The notes: generated from the sequence alone by a model not told the origin. A stretch of DNA of 64,000 bases from Carnegiea gigantea (GCA_029747015.1 JAKOGI010000832.1:276001-340000), one strand, 5' to 3'; shown: positions 25,637 through 37,769, counted from the first letter of the stretch. A program made the numbers and translations.

Positions 25637-26945
25637 TGTTAAGTTATAATTTATTCATATTTTAAATAATTATTTAGCATATGTTATATAGATTATTTTA
25701 TCTAATTGACGTTATTTTATTTTTTTAGGTTAATTATTAATTAAATGAAGAGGAGAAAAAAAAATATGTCAGCAAATGGATTTCATATATCAAATGATCA
25801 AAGTTCATTTATCAAGTCTTTCTAAAAATAATGACCTATGGAAAGATTTATTTTTTATGATGATTTATTTTATGAAAATGGGTAAGGAAAGAAAGGAAAC
25901 TACTATTCCTACTTCGAATATCAGGTTTAGAAGCCTTGGAGGAGAAGAAACTTGACTAACCATAATTTTTGGGAAATCATACAATAACGTCAACCGCCCC
26001 TTGCCTCCTTCACCATCATCCCCACATCATCAATCCCTTGTCCACATGCCCATCATTATAATCACAACATCATCGTCATAATCATAAACATTATCTCACC
26101 ACCAAATCCTCTTGTCACCTTTATAATTATCACCACATCGCCATCACCTTCACGTTTCACTAACTTGCAAGATCAAGTCATCTGGCAGTAATCGTCATGA
26201 CATCTCCGTCAAGCTCACTGCTCCAAAAGTATAAATGTTTCAATTTTGATTTATTCAATTTGTTTCTAAACATGAGATTCTTAATTAATTATCATGTTTT
26301 AATGTTTAATATGAGTCAACAGTTTATTCACTTAGCGTCATCTATTTGAAGCCATGAAGTATTAGTTATTTTGGAACAAGATTTGTCCTTTACTATTTAA
26401 TTGATTGATTCATGATTGTATAATGATTTGTGCTTATTGTTCATGACATTTATGTGGGATTAACTAGATTGCATTCTCATTAGTTCAATACAAATTCATA
26501 TAAATAGTTAAGCATGCAAAACTATGGTCTCTTAGGCATAGGCATCACCTTAATTACTCATGAATAGCTCATACCTATCTCTTTTAATTAGGAAATTGTT
26601 ATAGATTTTTCTTAAATCAATTTGTGGTAATAGTTGAGGTTTTTCTTGTGCTTGATGCTCTAGTTTGATTAAATTCTTGCATTAGTACTACAGTTAACAA
26701 AACTAGTAGGGTTTTTTACTCAGGACTAGATTTAAGTAAACTACAAAATATGGAAAAATAGGGAGGACCACAAGGGGTTGCTTTCTACTTCTTGCTCATG
26801 AATAAATCAATTTTAACACTAATCCGCACAGTGCATATAGATTATGCTAAATGTTTTCTATTACAATGCTAAATTTTATAATTATTTATTTGTTTTTTAG
26901 TTTATTTTGTTTTTGGGTCAAATTTATTTTTAAAATTTTAAACAC

Positions 26946-27370
26946 TGTAACAGCCCACGACCACCCGCCATCGAGGTATTGTCCGCTTTGGGCAGGCGGG
27001 ACGCTACCACCATCCCTGCCCTCACAGTTTTGTCCTCAAAAGGCGCCTCGATGGGTTGAGGTTTCCCCACGCTTATAAGGCGTGGTTCGTTCTCCTCAAC
27101 TCCCGATGTGGGATACCTTTATCCACCCCCCTCTCAGGTGCCCAGCGTCCTCGCTGGCACATCGGGTCGGGTCCATGGCTCTGATACCATTGTAACAGCC
27201 CACGACCACCCACCATCGAGGTATTGTCCGCTTTGGGCAGGCGGGACGCTACCACCATCCCTGCCCTCACGGTTTTGTCCTCAAAAGGCGCCTCGATGGG
27301 TTGAGGTATCCCCACGCTTATAAGGCGTGGTTCGTTCTCCTCAACTGCTGATGTGGGATACCTTCATCCA
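26946..27370 (-). mobile_element. TRIM/SMART-type miniature LTR retrotransposon, copy 1
   Basis: A 425-bp element made of two 180-bp direct LTRs (26946-27125 and 27191-27370) and a 65-bp internal part (27126-27190). Read on the - strand, the 5' LTR ends in GGGCTGTTACA, the internal part opens with ATGGTATCAGAGCC (a perfect initiator-Met primer site), and it closes with a GAGAGGGGGG polypurine tract directly before the 3' LTR, which starts TGGAT. There is no coding capacity: the open frames across it are by-products. The two LTRs differ at about 6 of 180 positions by eye. The element is far more GC-rich than its surroundings. Confidence 0.9.
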
Positions 27371-27377
27371 TAACAAT

Positions 27378-27802
27378 TGTAACGGCCCATGACCAACCGC
27401 CATCGAGGTATTGTCCGCTTTGGGCAGGCGGGACGCTACCACCATCCCTGCCCTCACGGTTTTGTCCTCAGAAGGTGCCTCGATGGGTTGAGGTTTCTGC
27501 ACGCTTATAAGGCATGGCTCGTTCTCCTCAACTCCCGATGTGGGATACCTTCATCCACCCCCCTCTCAAGGGCCCAGCGTCCTCGCTGGCACATCGGGTC
27601 GGGTCCATGGCTCTGATACCATTGTAACAGCCCACGACCCCCCCCCATCGAGGTATTGTCCGCTTTGGGCAGGCGGGACGCTACCACCATCCCTGCCCTC
27701 ACGGTTTTGTCCTTAAAAGGCGCCTCGATGGGTTGAGGTTTCCCCACGCTTATAAGGCGTGGTTCGTTCTCCTCAACTCCCGATGTGGGATACCTTCATC
27801 CA
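27378..27802 (-). mobile_element. TRIM/SMART-type miniature LTR retrotransposon, copy 2
   Basis: Same architecture and length as copy 1: LTRs 27378-27557 and 27623-27802, internal part 27558-27622 with the same primer site and polypurine tract on the - strand. It starts only 7 bp after copy 1 (TAACAAT between them). The left LTR is the most divergent of the four (about 11 differences from the first, 12 from its own partner), whereas the other three differ from each other at only 5-6 positions. I could not find 5-bp target duplications around either copy or around the pair. Confidence 0.9.
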
Positions 27803-28700
27803 CCCCTCATCATAAATTTCATTACCTCCTTCCCTAAAAAGTAGTGTGTTAGCATGTATAGGTAATTTCAGATTAGTTAGATTTTAAGTTTTAGTGTGGT
27901 TTAATTCTTAGATTGATTTTGTGTTCTAATTTTGTTACTGTTTATTGACTTCTTAGAATTAATGTTCAAGTTTGCTTCTTTTGAGAAATTTTTAGTTTTA
28001 AGTTACTTTACGGTTTGGTTAGGATTTTAATTCATAGTGATTAATTTTTGAAAGTTTTGAAGATCATTTAATAATTTTTGACAATTTATTTCTAGACTTG
28101 GTCCTAGACTATTAGTGAAAATTTTTATTTTGTTAAATTCAAAAATTAAGTCTTTTTATTGTTATTTTTAGTTTTTGGGGTTGGTTTGAATCTAAAAATT
28201 TAGGTTTTCTATGGTGATTTTTTGTTATTAATTTTCATATTTATTTTATTGTTGTTTATCATTTATTTGTTTTGAATTTTACTTTACATTTTCATTTTCT
28301 GCGGTATTTTTTAGTTTTATTATTACTGCAAATAATCAAATATATTTTTAAGTGAATTAATTTAAATATGTGTATATCTTTAGTTTGGCTAATTTTTTGT
28401 AATTTTATACATTAATTTTCCGATTTATGATTTTTTGCTATTATTTTTGTTTTAATTTTTGTGGCATTTTTCTTTTTCAATTTTCCAAAACGTTCAGGCA
28501 AGGTATTTACTATTTTCATTTTTAGAATTTATCATATTTTTCATAACATAGTTCCGTTTGTTTTAGTAATTAAAAGAAAAAGGGAAAACAATATTAGAGT
28601 AGTAAACTTAATTAGATCTAAACTTGTATATTATCGTAGTATTTCCTCATGGGATTGACTCTTGTTTATCTATACAATAAATCATATTTATAAATCTACC

Positions 28701-29699
28701 TCAACCACAGTGTCCCCTCGACGACAGCAACACCACTACCTAATCCGACAAATAGTGGCCTTGATTCTAGCCGCTATCCAAATCATCGTTATACTCTCCT
28801 CCTAAATGAACCTATAAGGAAGACAAGAAATGATGAGGAACAAAAGAGCAAAATAAAGAGCCATTGATAAAGAAAACTGAATCTAGCCCTTGTCAATTCA
28901 GGGCAATGCTCTGCAGCTCGGGCGTGGTGTCCCTCTAACCTCCTCGATTCGCAGCACCCTGGAGGCGTCAAGGTACCTTAATTTAATGCTTATCACAAGG
29001 ATGTTGTCAAGATGCCACAACATGTAAGCCATCTTAAAATGAAAATACTAAAAAGAGTTAGGCTGATATTAGGTGTAATAGGAGGCATCTGATGCTCTTA
29101 GACAAACTCTACATAACGCCCCCTCCAAGCAGTAGACATAATCCTTCTCACCTAATCACTCAGCAATCTGCTTTGAGATAAGAGAGGATGTGAACATGGT
29201 CCATGAATTAGAAGGCTTTAGCCTACAAGGTGACGTTGAGCTGACGATCATCTAATGGTTCGCTTAATCTCCTAGGTACCAAACATACCCAAAAGGCCCC
29301 TCAAAAAGGACTCTCTGATGGAAAAGAGTGGCCTTACTAATGGAAGTATGGACACTCCCAAGCATCCACACAATGATCCTAGATCACCTGAAGTAAGATA
29401 GAAAGTTAGCGCTTCAAAGATTTAAAAGCAAAGACATCCAAACAAACTCAGCAAAGGAAAGCACACTTACATCCTTAATGGTTAGGCCATTCAGAGCTAA
29501 CTTGAAGCTGTTAATGCCCTTTATGACTGGAGCTTCACTCATGTAGTTATTACAAGTCCAGACACCATAAAAGGCACTCTTCTAGTGCCTTTGATACTAG
29601 GAGCAATCTTAGAGAAATGCTCCTGAAACCAAGGCTACAAAAGAAAATGCAAAGATCAAAACAGAGAACTAAAAATACTTCAATGCATACACAAAACAA
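28701..29699. other. no gene recognised
   Basis: Moderately GC-rich parts (28690-28980) carry short open frames without recognisable similarity. The segment may include further decayed sequence of the PMD relic to its right, but I cannot support any domain here. Confidence 0.4.
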
Positions 29700-30340
29700 A
29701 CCAAGCAAGGCTTATCTCGAGCACCTTCTAAAAACCCCCTAAGGTCACCATGGGTTAGTTCTGCCCATCCCACTAATAAGTTGCTCTCATGTACTTGAGG
29801 AGGGTGGTAAAAGTTACGGTGTCATCTAATAAAGATGGCACTAATTTTGCTTATCAGCAAAGATGGTGCAATTGAGCAAATACATCATGAAAAAGAAAAA
29901 GATCTCCTTGCTGCCCAAGGATCCCTTCAAAAACTCAAAGTTAGAAAGTATTATAGGGACTTAGACTAAGAGGCCATCCCTTGGTTGAAGACTTGAATAA
30001 CTCCACATGCCTATGCCTCTTCAGCTTGATGTCCGAGTACTAAGAGTGGGTGCCCCTATAAGGAACTCCAATCAGCATATAGAAGTCATATGGGAGTGAT
30101 CATTATCTCCCCTAGAGGAAAGTGAAAGGTTTTAATAATATCCCAAAACCTCTCAATCAAATCCTAAAGGAGGCAACGATTAGTTGCCTTCTAAGCCCCG
30201 TAGACTTTGATAAAGCAGTTGAAGCCAACACATGTTACCATCATCTTGTCAGTTTTAGGGAGCCTTCTATGCAGGCTTTCGATGTCGTGAAAGTTCCTAT
30301 AACCCTTCAGGAACCGTTGGTTTTGTAAAATAAAATTTAA
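29700..30340 (-). pseudogene. plant mobile domain (PMD) protein relic
   Basis: Translating the - strand across frames gives pieces of the plant mobile domain, found in MAIN-like host proteins and in several plant transposons. In order from 30340 downward: a start with CFIKVYG, then LIERFWDIIKTFHFP (about 30165-30120), ITPMTSI / DFYMLIGVPYRGTHS (about 30100-30040), SDIKLKRHRHVELFKSS, a WPLSLSPYNTF segment, and FFFFMMYLLNCTIFADKQN (about 29905-29850), which matches the conserved ....LLG.tLFaDKs core. A weak LLKYMRATY block follows. Stops and shifts break it repeatedly. It could be a captured host gene piece or part of a transposon; no element ends are visible. Confidence 0.6.
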
Positions 30341-31263
30341 AGTAAGGTCATCTTGTCAACTTTAAAAGAAATTAAAGAATTATCAACAAAACGGAAGAAG
30401 AATCAACAAAAAGAACTTACCACTCCCCGTTGACCAATGGTGGATATCTGGTTGTGGTTGTCTTCCGAATATAACAAGTTAGGCATGTTAAAGCAACCAC
30501 CAGGGATCCAGGATCTAACCCCATAATAATTTTCTACTAGCCTTTTTGTCACCTCGACAACGGGAAGGGGGAGCATGTGTGCCAATGATAATGTCAGCAT
30601 TTTTGCAAGAATTCAACGGAACCAAAAAAGCTGAGACTAACAAAAATAACCGCAGAGCAAGAACTAAACCTATGTTTCACTCTTAAGAGTTCTTTATACT
30701 CTAGAAATTTCTTAAGGACAAAAAACCTAGCCATTAAACCCTTAAAAACGAAGGTTCACAACGAAACCAAGCAAACCCTCAAGTTCTCTAAAATGAGCAT
30801 TAAATTCAAATTTTTCAACTCAAATTGCCAAGAATTGAGCAAATAACGTGAAAATAGCAAGAATTAAGTAATTACCTTGTGAATTGGAGAAAAAAATTGA
30901 AGCATTAGAGAGCTTGGGGTGTCGATAATGGTGTTTCTAGAAAGAGATAATTAAGGTGGGGGGCAAAATAGCACAAGAATAAGGAAGCAACAGGTTCTAA
31001 GAATTTCGCCACCAAGCGGTGCGCGAGACCACCCAGTGTCTATCACTAGTTGCCAAATCATGCCAATGTACCTAGCAGCATGCTGAATCATGCTACCATC
31101 TCAACATTTGACCTAGTGCTATCTATGCATGCTGCTAGAATGTAATTTTGAAAAAGAGGGATGATCTGCTTGCCAGAAAGCAAGTAACACCAGATGCATG
31201 CAAATTCGGTCCCACGACATTACAAAACATAAACACTCCTTTAGTTGTTAAGAAAAAATTCTC
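30341..31263. other. no gene recognised
   Basis: The open frames 30403-30600 (-) and 31148-31348 (+) are short and match no family I know. The - strand frame could be upstream sequence of the PMD relic, but this is not supported by a motif. Confidence 0.4.
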
Positions 31264-31719
31264 CTCAAAAATTTTAACTGGTAGAGGCCATCAAGCCTCA
31301 AATTTTAAACAGGTAGAGACCTTCAAGCTTCAAATTTTAAGCCAATGAAGACTATCAAGCCTCAAATTTTTTAAACATGTTTGAGATCTTTGAGCCTCAA
31401 AATTTTTTAAAACCGATCAAGATAATCAAGCCTCAAATTTTTTAGCCTGTGAGACCGTTGAACCTTAAAATTTTTTAAACTGGTCGAGGCCGTGAAGCCT
31501 CAAAATTTTAAACCAATGAAGATCGTCAAACCTCATATTTTTTTTAACCAATGGAAACCATTAAGCTTCAAATTTTTATAGCGGAGGCCATCAAGCATCA
31601 AATATTTTCAACAAGTGAGGGACATTCAAGCCTCAAATTTTTACCGTGGAAATTATGAGGCCTCAATTTTTTTCAAATAGTTATGGGATCTTTAAACATC
31701 AAAACTTTTAAACTGGTAT
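31264..31719. repeat. minisatellite, left part (about 13 units of 31-36 bp)
   Basis: Degenerate tandem units built on the pattern GGTRGAGRCCRTCAAGCCTC followed by AAATTTTTT and a short linker. About thirteen can be counted before the CRM-1 insertion, each 31-36 bp. The conserved core is CAAGCCTCAAATTTT. The array resumes at 39338, on the other side of CRM-1, in the same orientation and phase. Confidence 0.85.
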
Positions 31720-33253
31720 TGATGTATGTCTCAAGGGAGGAAGGATCCCAAGCTAACACACATCAAAAGAGATCAAAAACACAAAGGTTTGAGTCGGATC
31801 AAGGTGACACAGTCGTGCTTAGGAGCACGGGTAGGCCGTGCCACTTTTCTGGTTGTGGAAACTGAAATTTGCTCCCTTGAGCCCGGTTGTATGTTCTTAG
31901 TGATGGATGTGTGTGCTAGGTTTTTTGGATGCTTTGAACCATGCAATGGGATGGAAAGAACGGTATGAAGGATGAGGGAGTGCGGGGATTTGAGGGAGCT
32001 TCAAAGTAAGAGATTATTAACTTATAAACTTAAGCTAACAATCTTACCTTAATCCTCTCTTAATCCGGTTGTTGCAAGCATAAATAGGATAGGCTAAACT
32101 CAATGAAAGGATACAGAAACACCACCAATCTTGAGTTTAAGGCCCTTAATCTTGATTAAGATACAGATATCACCACTTAATCAAGGTTAAGACTTGACTT
32201 GAACACCACCTTAATTGGCCTAATTAAGGATAAGCAAGCAAGAATTTGAGAGAGAAAGCTTTCAAGCCTTCAAACTGATTTTCATTCAACAAAAGCTGTC
32301 CCCCTTTACCATGGCCGTGCATTTCTCTTGTAAGCATGTCAAGCAAGCACACAAGTAAGCTAGCACCTTACTAATCCTTTCCTTCCTAGGGAGGAAAGGT
32401 CTTAATTAGCTAAGTACACCCGATTTAGAGTAAACCGGTTACAATCTAGGTTTAGCTAGCTTAATCACATTCTTTAACAATAAAGAAAGCAAGACAAATG
32501 ATGCTTACATTGTAATTAGCTTAAACATAAGCTTAAACAGCCAAGAAACCAGCTCTCTTGCAATTGGACAGCCGTAAAGTGGTAGTTGGTTTTCGGCTAG
32601 CCAATAACAAGGAGGGAACATCTTCTCTTGCAGCTCCTTTCTTATTGGTCGACCTTCTCAGGGTTGTAGCCCATCATTGATGCCTTAGGATGTGTGCCAA
32701 GCCTTGAGGAGTGTGCCATATCTAGTGACTTGAAGGAAACCCACCGATGAAGGCAAAAACAACCGGGATAGCAAACCGGGTTCAAGGACAGTTTTCAGCC
32801 GGTTTTGTGACTAAGTTTAACCATGACAAAAGTGAGTTTGACTCTAGTTTTAGACCATGGGGGAAAAGTTTAGGATGTGTATAAAACCCCCCAACCAAGA
32901 AATTGAGGTTAAACAAAGTCTAAGTGAGACCGTGCAGATTAGGTGCTAATCTGGCCGGTTTAGCAAAACACCTTGTTTTCCCTTTCTTTGATTTGGATAA
33001 TGGTGAACTAATACTGGGACATGAAAGGGGACATCTTAAGGTTTACCAAAATGCAAAAATCAAGGACTTAAGCCTCCTTGAAGTTTAGCAAATCAAGTGC
33101 ACAAAACCGGGTAAACTTTAGTGCTTGTACCCGTGTGCACCTCCTTGGTTTGCTTGGACAATTTGGACCATTGCTTGTATTTCGGAGCTTGAGTTGGACC
33201 TTGACTGACTTGTTGGATCTTCTTCATTGCTAATGGTGATGGGAACTACATCA
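31720..33253 (-). repeat. 3' LTR of CRM-1
   Basis: Matches 37787-39337 over its full length with scattered substitutions and small indels; the 5' copy has about 20 extra bases near 38995-39015 (TAATCAAGCTTAAAGAC). It begins right after the target duplication and ends at ACTACATCA. The last 136 bases on the internal side are shared with the end of the pol frame. Confidence 0.95.
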
Positions 33254-35919
33254 TCCTCCCCTTGTTGAGAAGATTTGATCCTCAAATCGGCAAGGTAATC
33301 ATCTTCGTGGTAAGCCTGCAAATCAGCTACATTGAATGTGGCTGACACTCCATAATCACCTGGCAAATCAACTTTGTAAGCATTATCATTAATACGTTCG
33401 AATACCTCAAAAAGACCATCTGCTCGTGGCATAAGCTTGTTCTTTCTTTTGGATGGGAATCTCTCTTTCCTTAGATGGATCCACACGAGGTCTCCTGATT
33501 GAAATGCAATCTTTCTCCTATGCTTGTTGGCTTGAGCTTGATAGGCTTCATTAGACTTTTCAATCTTGCTCCTTACCAACTCATGAACCTTCTTGATTTG
33601 TTCTACCCTTGCTGCTGTATCTGGATGTGGCTTCTGATCGAAGGACCGTGGAATGAGATCAAGTGGACCTAGGGGATCAATCCCACAGACCACCTTAAAT
33701 GGAGAGACCAGTAGCCCTGCCAGGTGTCCTGTTATAAGCAAACTCTACATGGGGTAAAAGCAAATCCCAAGCCTTGGCATGAGGTTTAATCAAAGTTCTT
33801 AGGAGAGTCCCTAAGGTTCTATTAGTAACCTCAGTTTGTCCATTAGTCTGTGGATGACAAGTGGTACTATATTTTAGCTTAGTACCCATCTTTTTCCACA
33901 AGGTAACCCAAAAATAACTCAAAAACTTGGTATCCCTGTCAGAAACAATTGACCTGGGAATACCATGCAACCTCACTACTTCTTTAAAGTTCAGCAATGT
34001 GAGTAGCATCATTTGTTTTGTTACATGAAATGAAATGAGACATCTTAGAAAACCTATCAACAACAACAAAAATAGAGTCTTTGTTCCTTTGTGTTTTAGA
34101 TAATCCAAGAATAAAGTCCATACTTACATCAACCCATGGTGAAGTGGGGATTGGCAATGGAGTATACAAACCGTGGGGTAGTGAATGACTGTTTATCACT
34201 TGACAAGTTCCACACCTTCTAAGTATGTCTTGGACGTCTCTTTCCATGGCTGGCCAATAATAATGCTCTCTCTGTATGATAACAGTCTTGTTTTCTCCAT
34301 AATGCCCAGCTAATGATCCTCCATGAACCTAATAGCTCTCTTATGCTACACTTTGGAATACATAATCGAGCTCCCTTGAATAGAAAGCCCTCCTGAACAT
34401 GAAAATCTCCTTTGGGGTGTTTAGAACATTCAGCATATAATGCCCCAAAGTCTTCATCATTGTCATATAGAATCTTTAGATGCTCAAAACCAAGTATACA
34501 AGCATCTAATTGAAACAATAAGAGATACCTTCGCGATAGAGCATCTACACCTTGATTGAGTTTACCTGACTTGTGCTTGACGGTGAAATGAAATGATTGC
34601 ATAAACTCAACCCATTTGGCGTGCCTAGAGTTTAACTTATGCTGCCCTTGTATGTACTTCAATGCTTCATGGTCAGAATGCAAGATAAACTCACTAGCAA
34701 TGAGATAATGACTCCAATGCTCTAAACATCTCACAATAGCATAAAACTCTTTGTCATAGGTGGAATATTTTCTTCTGGATTCACATAACTTCTCACTAAA
34801 GAAGGCTAGGGGTTTACCTTCTTGTGTAAGAACTCCACCAATACCTACACCAGAGGCATCACATTCAACTTCAAATATCTTACCAAAGCATGGTAAAGCT
34901 AGAACCGGGGCTTGAGTAAGCTTGGGCTTGATATCTTCAAAGGCAGATTGAGCTTTGGGAGTCCATACAAAGGATGTACCGTTGATCACTTCTATCATAG
35001 GAGCCATAATAGTGCTGAAACTGCGAATAAATCTCCTGTAGAAGGAAGCTAAACCCTGAAAAGCTCTAACATCATGTATGCTCTTAGGTATAGGCCAAGA
35101 TCGAATGGCTTCTACCTTACTTTCATCTACCTTTATACCATCTTCAGTCACAATATAACCAAGAAATGTAACTTCAGGAGTGAAGAAAGCACACTTCTTA
35201 AGGTTACCAAATAACTTCTCACGTTCCAAGACAAGCATAACTTGAGTTAGGTGATCTTGATGCTCATGCTTATTCTTAGAATAAATCAGAATGTCATCAA
35301 AGTATACTACCACAAACTTTCCAATATAAGGTCTAAACACTTGGTTCATTAACCTCATGAAAGTACTAGATGCATTAGAAAGACCAAAAGGCATTACCAA
35401 CCATTCATAGAGTCCACCTTTTGTTTTGAAAGCTGTCTTCCATTCATCACCTTCTCTAATTTTGATTTGGTAGTAACCACTTCGAAGATCAATCTTTGAA
35501 AACACTTTAGAGCCATATAACTCGTCGAGCATATCTTCAAGTCTTGGTATAGGATACCTGTACTTAATTGTAATCTTGTTAATGGCCCTGCTATCAACAC
35601 ACATTCTCATTCCTCCATCTTTCTTTGTCACTAGAAGAGCTGGAACGGCACATGGACTCAAAGACTCTCGAATCAATCCTTTTTCCTGCAATTCTGCAAC
35701 TTGTCTTTGAATCTTATTAGTATCCTTTGGGTTCATCCTATATGCAGGTTTGTTGGGTAGGATGGAACTAGGAATAAGATCAATGTGGTGTTGTATGTCT
35801 CTTTTTGGGGGTAAACCCGTAGGAATCTCATCAGGGAACACATGACAGAATTTTTCAAGGAGTGTCTTTGCAATGGGGTGAGTGGGCAACATATCTTCTG
35901 GGTCGCTTTGGACGTTCAA
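33118..35919 (-). pseudogene. CRM-1 pol: RT, RNase H, integrase (frameshifted)
   Basis: Copies the element RNA and inserts the cDNA. From 35919 downward a single frame of about 530 codons is open through RT and RNase [32 protein letters not shown], an intact catalytic YFDD (about 35310), then RNase H with [23 protein letters not shown] and [10 protein letters not shown] deletion/shift near 34330 and two further shifts near 34010 and 33720 split integrase into three frames. Its parts are all recognisable: zinc-binding RRCGTCQV, catalytic [21 protein letters not shown] and [10 protein letters not shown] (Asp, Asp, Glu kept), then the C-terminal part DNAYKVDLPGDYGVSATFNV. The three shifts sum to zero, so the original frame is restored before the tail. 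The tail runs into the 3' LTR and ends at 33118. The typical GPF/Y position reads DGLF. Confidence 0.93.
33254..33266 (-). promoter_or_regulatory. polypurine tract of CRM-1
   Basis: On the - strand AACAAGGGGAGGA stands immediately before the 3' LTR. It would prime plus-strand DNA synthesis. Confidence 0.85.
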
Positions 35920-35922
35920 TAT

Positions 35923-37675
35923 CTAATCTCTAAAGGCCTTAAACTCATGTTGAGAAGCCTTTAAGATGGGTTCACTCACTGATAGCAAACAATCAACATG
36001 CTTAGGCTTTTTTTGTGGTTGAATTTCGTGGAGCTTGGAGGGGGATAATGGGGCTAGGGTAATCTTCTTGCCATCTTTAGAAAATGAATAGGTATTAAGA
36101 TAACCATTGTGCATAACCTTTCGGTCATACAACCATGGTCGTCCTAATAACACATGACATGCATCCATAGGAATAACATCACACCATAACTCATCTTGAT
36201 AGCTCTTTCCAATGGAAAAAGAAATCAAACAACGAGAATTCACCTGAATGCCCTTGCTTTGATTTAGCCACTGGATGTTGTATGGATGTGGGTGTGTCAT
36301 TGTTTGTAGCCCTAGTTTCTCAATCATGCTTAGAGAAACTACATTAGCACAACTTCCTCCATTAATGATCAAAGAACATATCTTTCCTTGAGTGGTACAT
36401 CGAGTATGAAAGATATTCTCTCTTTGTTCATCTTTAGCTCCTTTCTGATTGCTTAGAACTCTTCTCAAGACTAAGAGTTCACCTTCATCTGCTTCCTCAA
36501 TAACCTCATCTTGAGTTTCTTCAACTTCTGATTCACTTTCAACCTCATTCTCTTCCTCTTCAAAATCCTCATTCACAGCGGTCCATTCAGCTAAAGTGAT
36601 AACTTTTTTGTTTGGACATTCTGAGGCAATATGGCCAAGCCCTTGACACTTGAAACATCTTCTGTTGCTCATGGGGTTTGGGTTAGGCCGAAATGGGGTT
36701 GCTGGAGCTTTTTGAGGAGCCGTGGTTCTTTGTGGAATAAAGGGAAAGGGAGTTTGTGGCTTAAAGGGAGAGGGAGTTTGTGGCTTAGTAGGTGGGTTGG
36801 AACTCGCCTTGTTAAAAGGTTGGTTCCGAATGAAAGGCTTTGTGTATGAAGGTTTTTGGGGCTGCTTAGCCTTCTTTTGCTGTTCCACCTTATGAGCTAA
36901 TACACAAACACCATCAAAAGAAGCATAGGCTTGCAATTCCACCACGTTAGAATACCTAGGATCAAGACCACCCAAGTATCTAACTATGGTTTGCTCTTCA
37001 GGTTCTTGTATGTCACATTTAATCATCAATTTCTCAAACTCACGAGTATACTCTTCAACGTTCATAGTACCTTGAGTGAGATTATGAAATTAGGAGTAAC
37101 AATCTTGGACATACGCTGGGGGAAGGAACCGTGCTTTAAGCTTAGCTTTCATCTTTTCCCAAGTATGGATTCTTGTCTTTCTTTCTCTAAGCCTCTTAGC
37201 ATTCAAATTTGTCCACTATAAGGATGCATACTTTCTGAGTCTTAAGGCTACCAACTTAACCTTCTTATCATCAGGAATATCCTTATATTCAAAGACTCTC
37301 AACTGTATTCAACCAATCAATAAACTCTTCAGGATCAAGTTTACCTTCAAATTCAGGAACTTCAACTCTGAAGTCGTTGGTACTGGGTTGATTTCGTGGC
37401 TCTCTTCTAGCCATCCTAGGCATTTCTTCTTCACTTGATGAATCAACTTCGTGACTATGGACTTGCTTACGTGCCTTTGGTTCAGATTGAAGAGTTTCTT
37501 CATTCATTCTTTGCTTTTGCTTCATAAATGTACCCAACTGTTTCCTTAGATGCTCATTTTGTGCTTGAGCCTCTTGGTTTCTTTGTGAATCCTCTCGGAT
37601 TTTGCTCGCCAAGAATTCATTTTGCTTCATCAATGACTCAAATCTCTCTTCCAAAGACATGCTTGTTGAAGACAT
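35923..37675 (-). pseudogene. CRM-1 gag and protease region (broken)
   Basis: Structural protein plus aspartic protease. The likely start is the Met of MSSTSMSLEERFES (37673-37675), downstream of the primer site. A coiled-coil-like N-terminus (NEFLASKIREDSQRN) leads to FRVEVPEFEGKLDPEEFIDW. Near 37289 a frameshift occurs, and two in-frame stops follow in the gag core (near 37230 and 37090) where the family has Trp and Gln. From 37065 the frame is open: EEYTREFEKLMIKCDI, the knuckle CFKCQGLGHIASEC (CX2CX4HX4C intact, about 36650), an acidic stretch of Glu residues, then the protease site, which reads IINGGSCANV; related copies have Asp where this has Asn, so the protease should be inactive. 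A single TAG separates it from pol, which is in the same frame. Confidence 0.93.
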
Positions 37676-37769
37676 GTTGGAGTTAAAGGGAGAATTTAGT
37701 TTTATGGAGAAGAAGGAAAGTGAATGTTTTATGGAAGTGGAACTGGATGCTAGGCCAAGGTGAAACCTT

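Larger units (their letters stand above)
18721..28700 (+). mobile_element. Athila-like Ty3/gypsy retrotransposon with nested insertions
   Basis: Two diverged direct repeats (18721-20927 and 25637-28700) act as LTRs. A primer-binding site resembling the tRNA-Asp type follows the first, and a G-rich polypurine tract precedes the second. The gag remnant is of the Athila type. The expected Athila pol is missing. In its place is a chromovirus gag-pol fragment (CRM-2). The 3' LTR is longer only because two TRIM elements (26946-27802) sit inside it; without them the LTRs are both about 2.2 kb. Family placement rests on gag, primer site, LTR length and the polypurine context, not on RT. Confidence 0.75.
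25637..28700 (+). repeat. 3' LTR of the Athila-like element, carrying two TRIMs
   Basis: It begins TGTTAAGTTATAAT right after the polypurine tract and aligns with the 5' LTR from 18721 on. Alignment is lost at 26946-27802, where two TRIM elements are inserted, and resumes with AAATTTCATTACC, matching the 5' LTR at about 20025. The right end near 28700 is approximate, since the last 30 or so bases of the 5' LTR have no clear counterpart. Confidence 0.85.

Noticed and set aside
26851..27747. Several open frames of 71-80 residues on both strands in a row
   Set aside because: They are translations of the TRIM LTRs; the same peptides recur because the DNA repeats, and the LTR/primer-site/polypurine layout explains the sequence.
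26946..27802. Cassandra-type TRIM carrying a 5S rRNA segment
   Set aside because: The LTRs are GC-rich and have an initiator-Met site as in Cassandra, but I see no 5S rRNA box sequence in them.
31264..31719. CRISPR-like array
   Set aside because: The roughly 33-bp units are degenerate tandem copies without unique spacers, in plant DNA; this is a minisatellite.
34219..35919. Functional pol gene of 566 residues
   Set aside because: RT and RNase H are open, but the frame ends in a shifted tail and lacks integrase; the real protein would continue in other frames.
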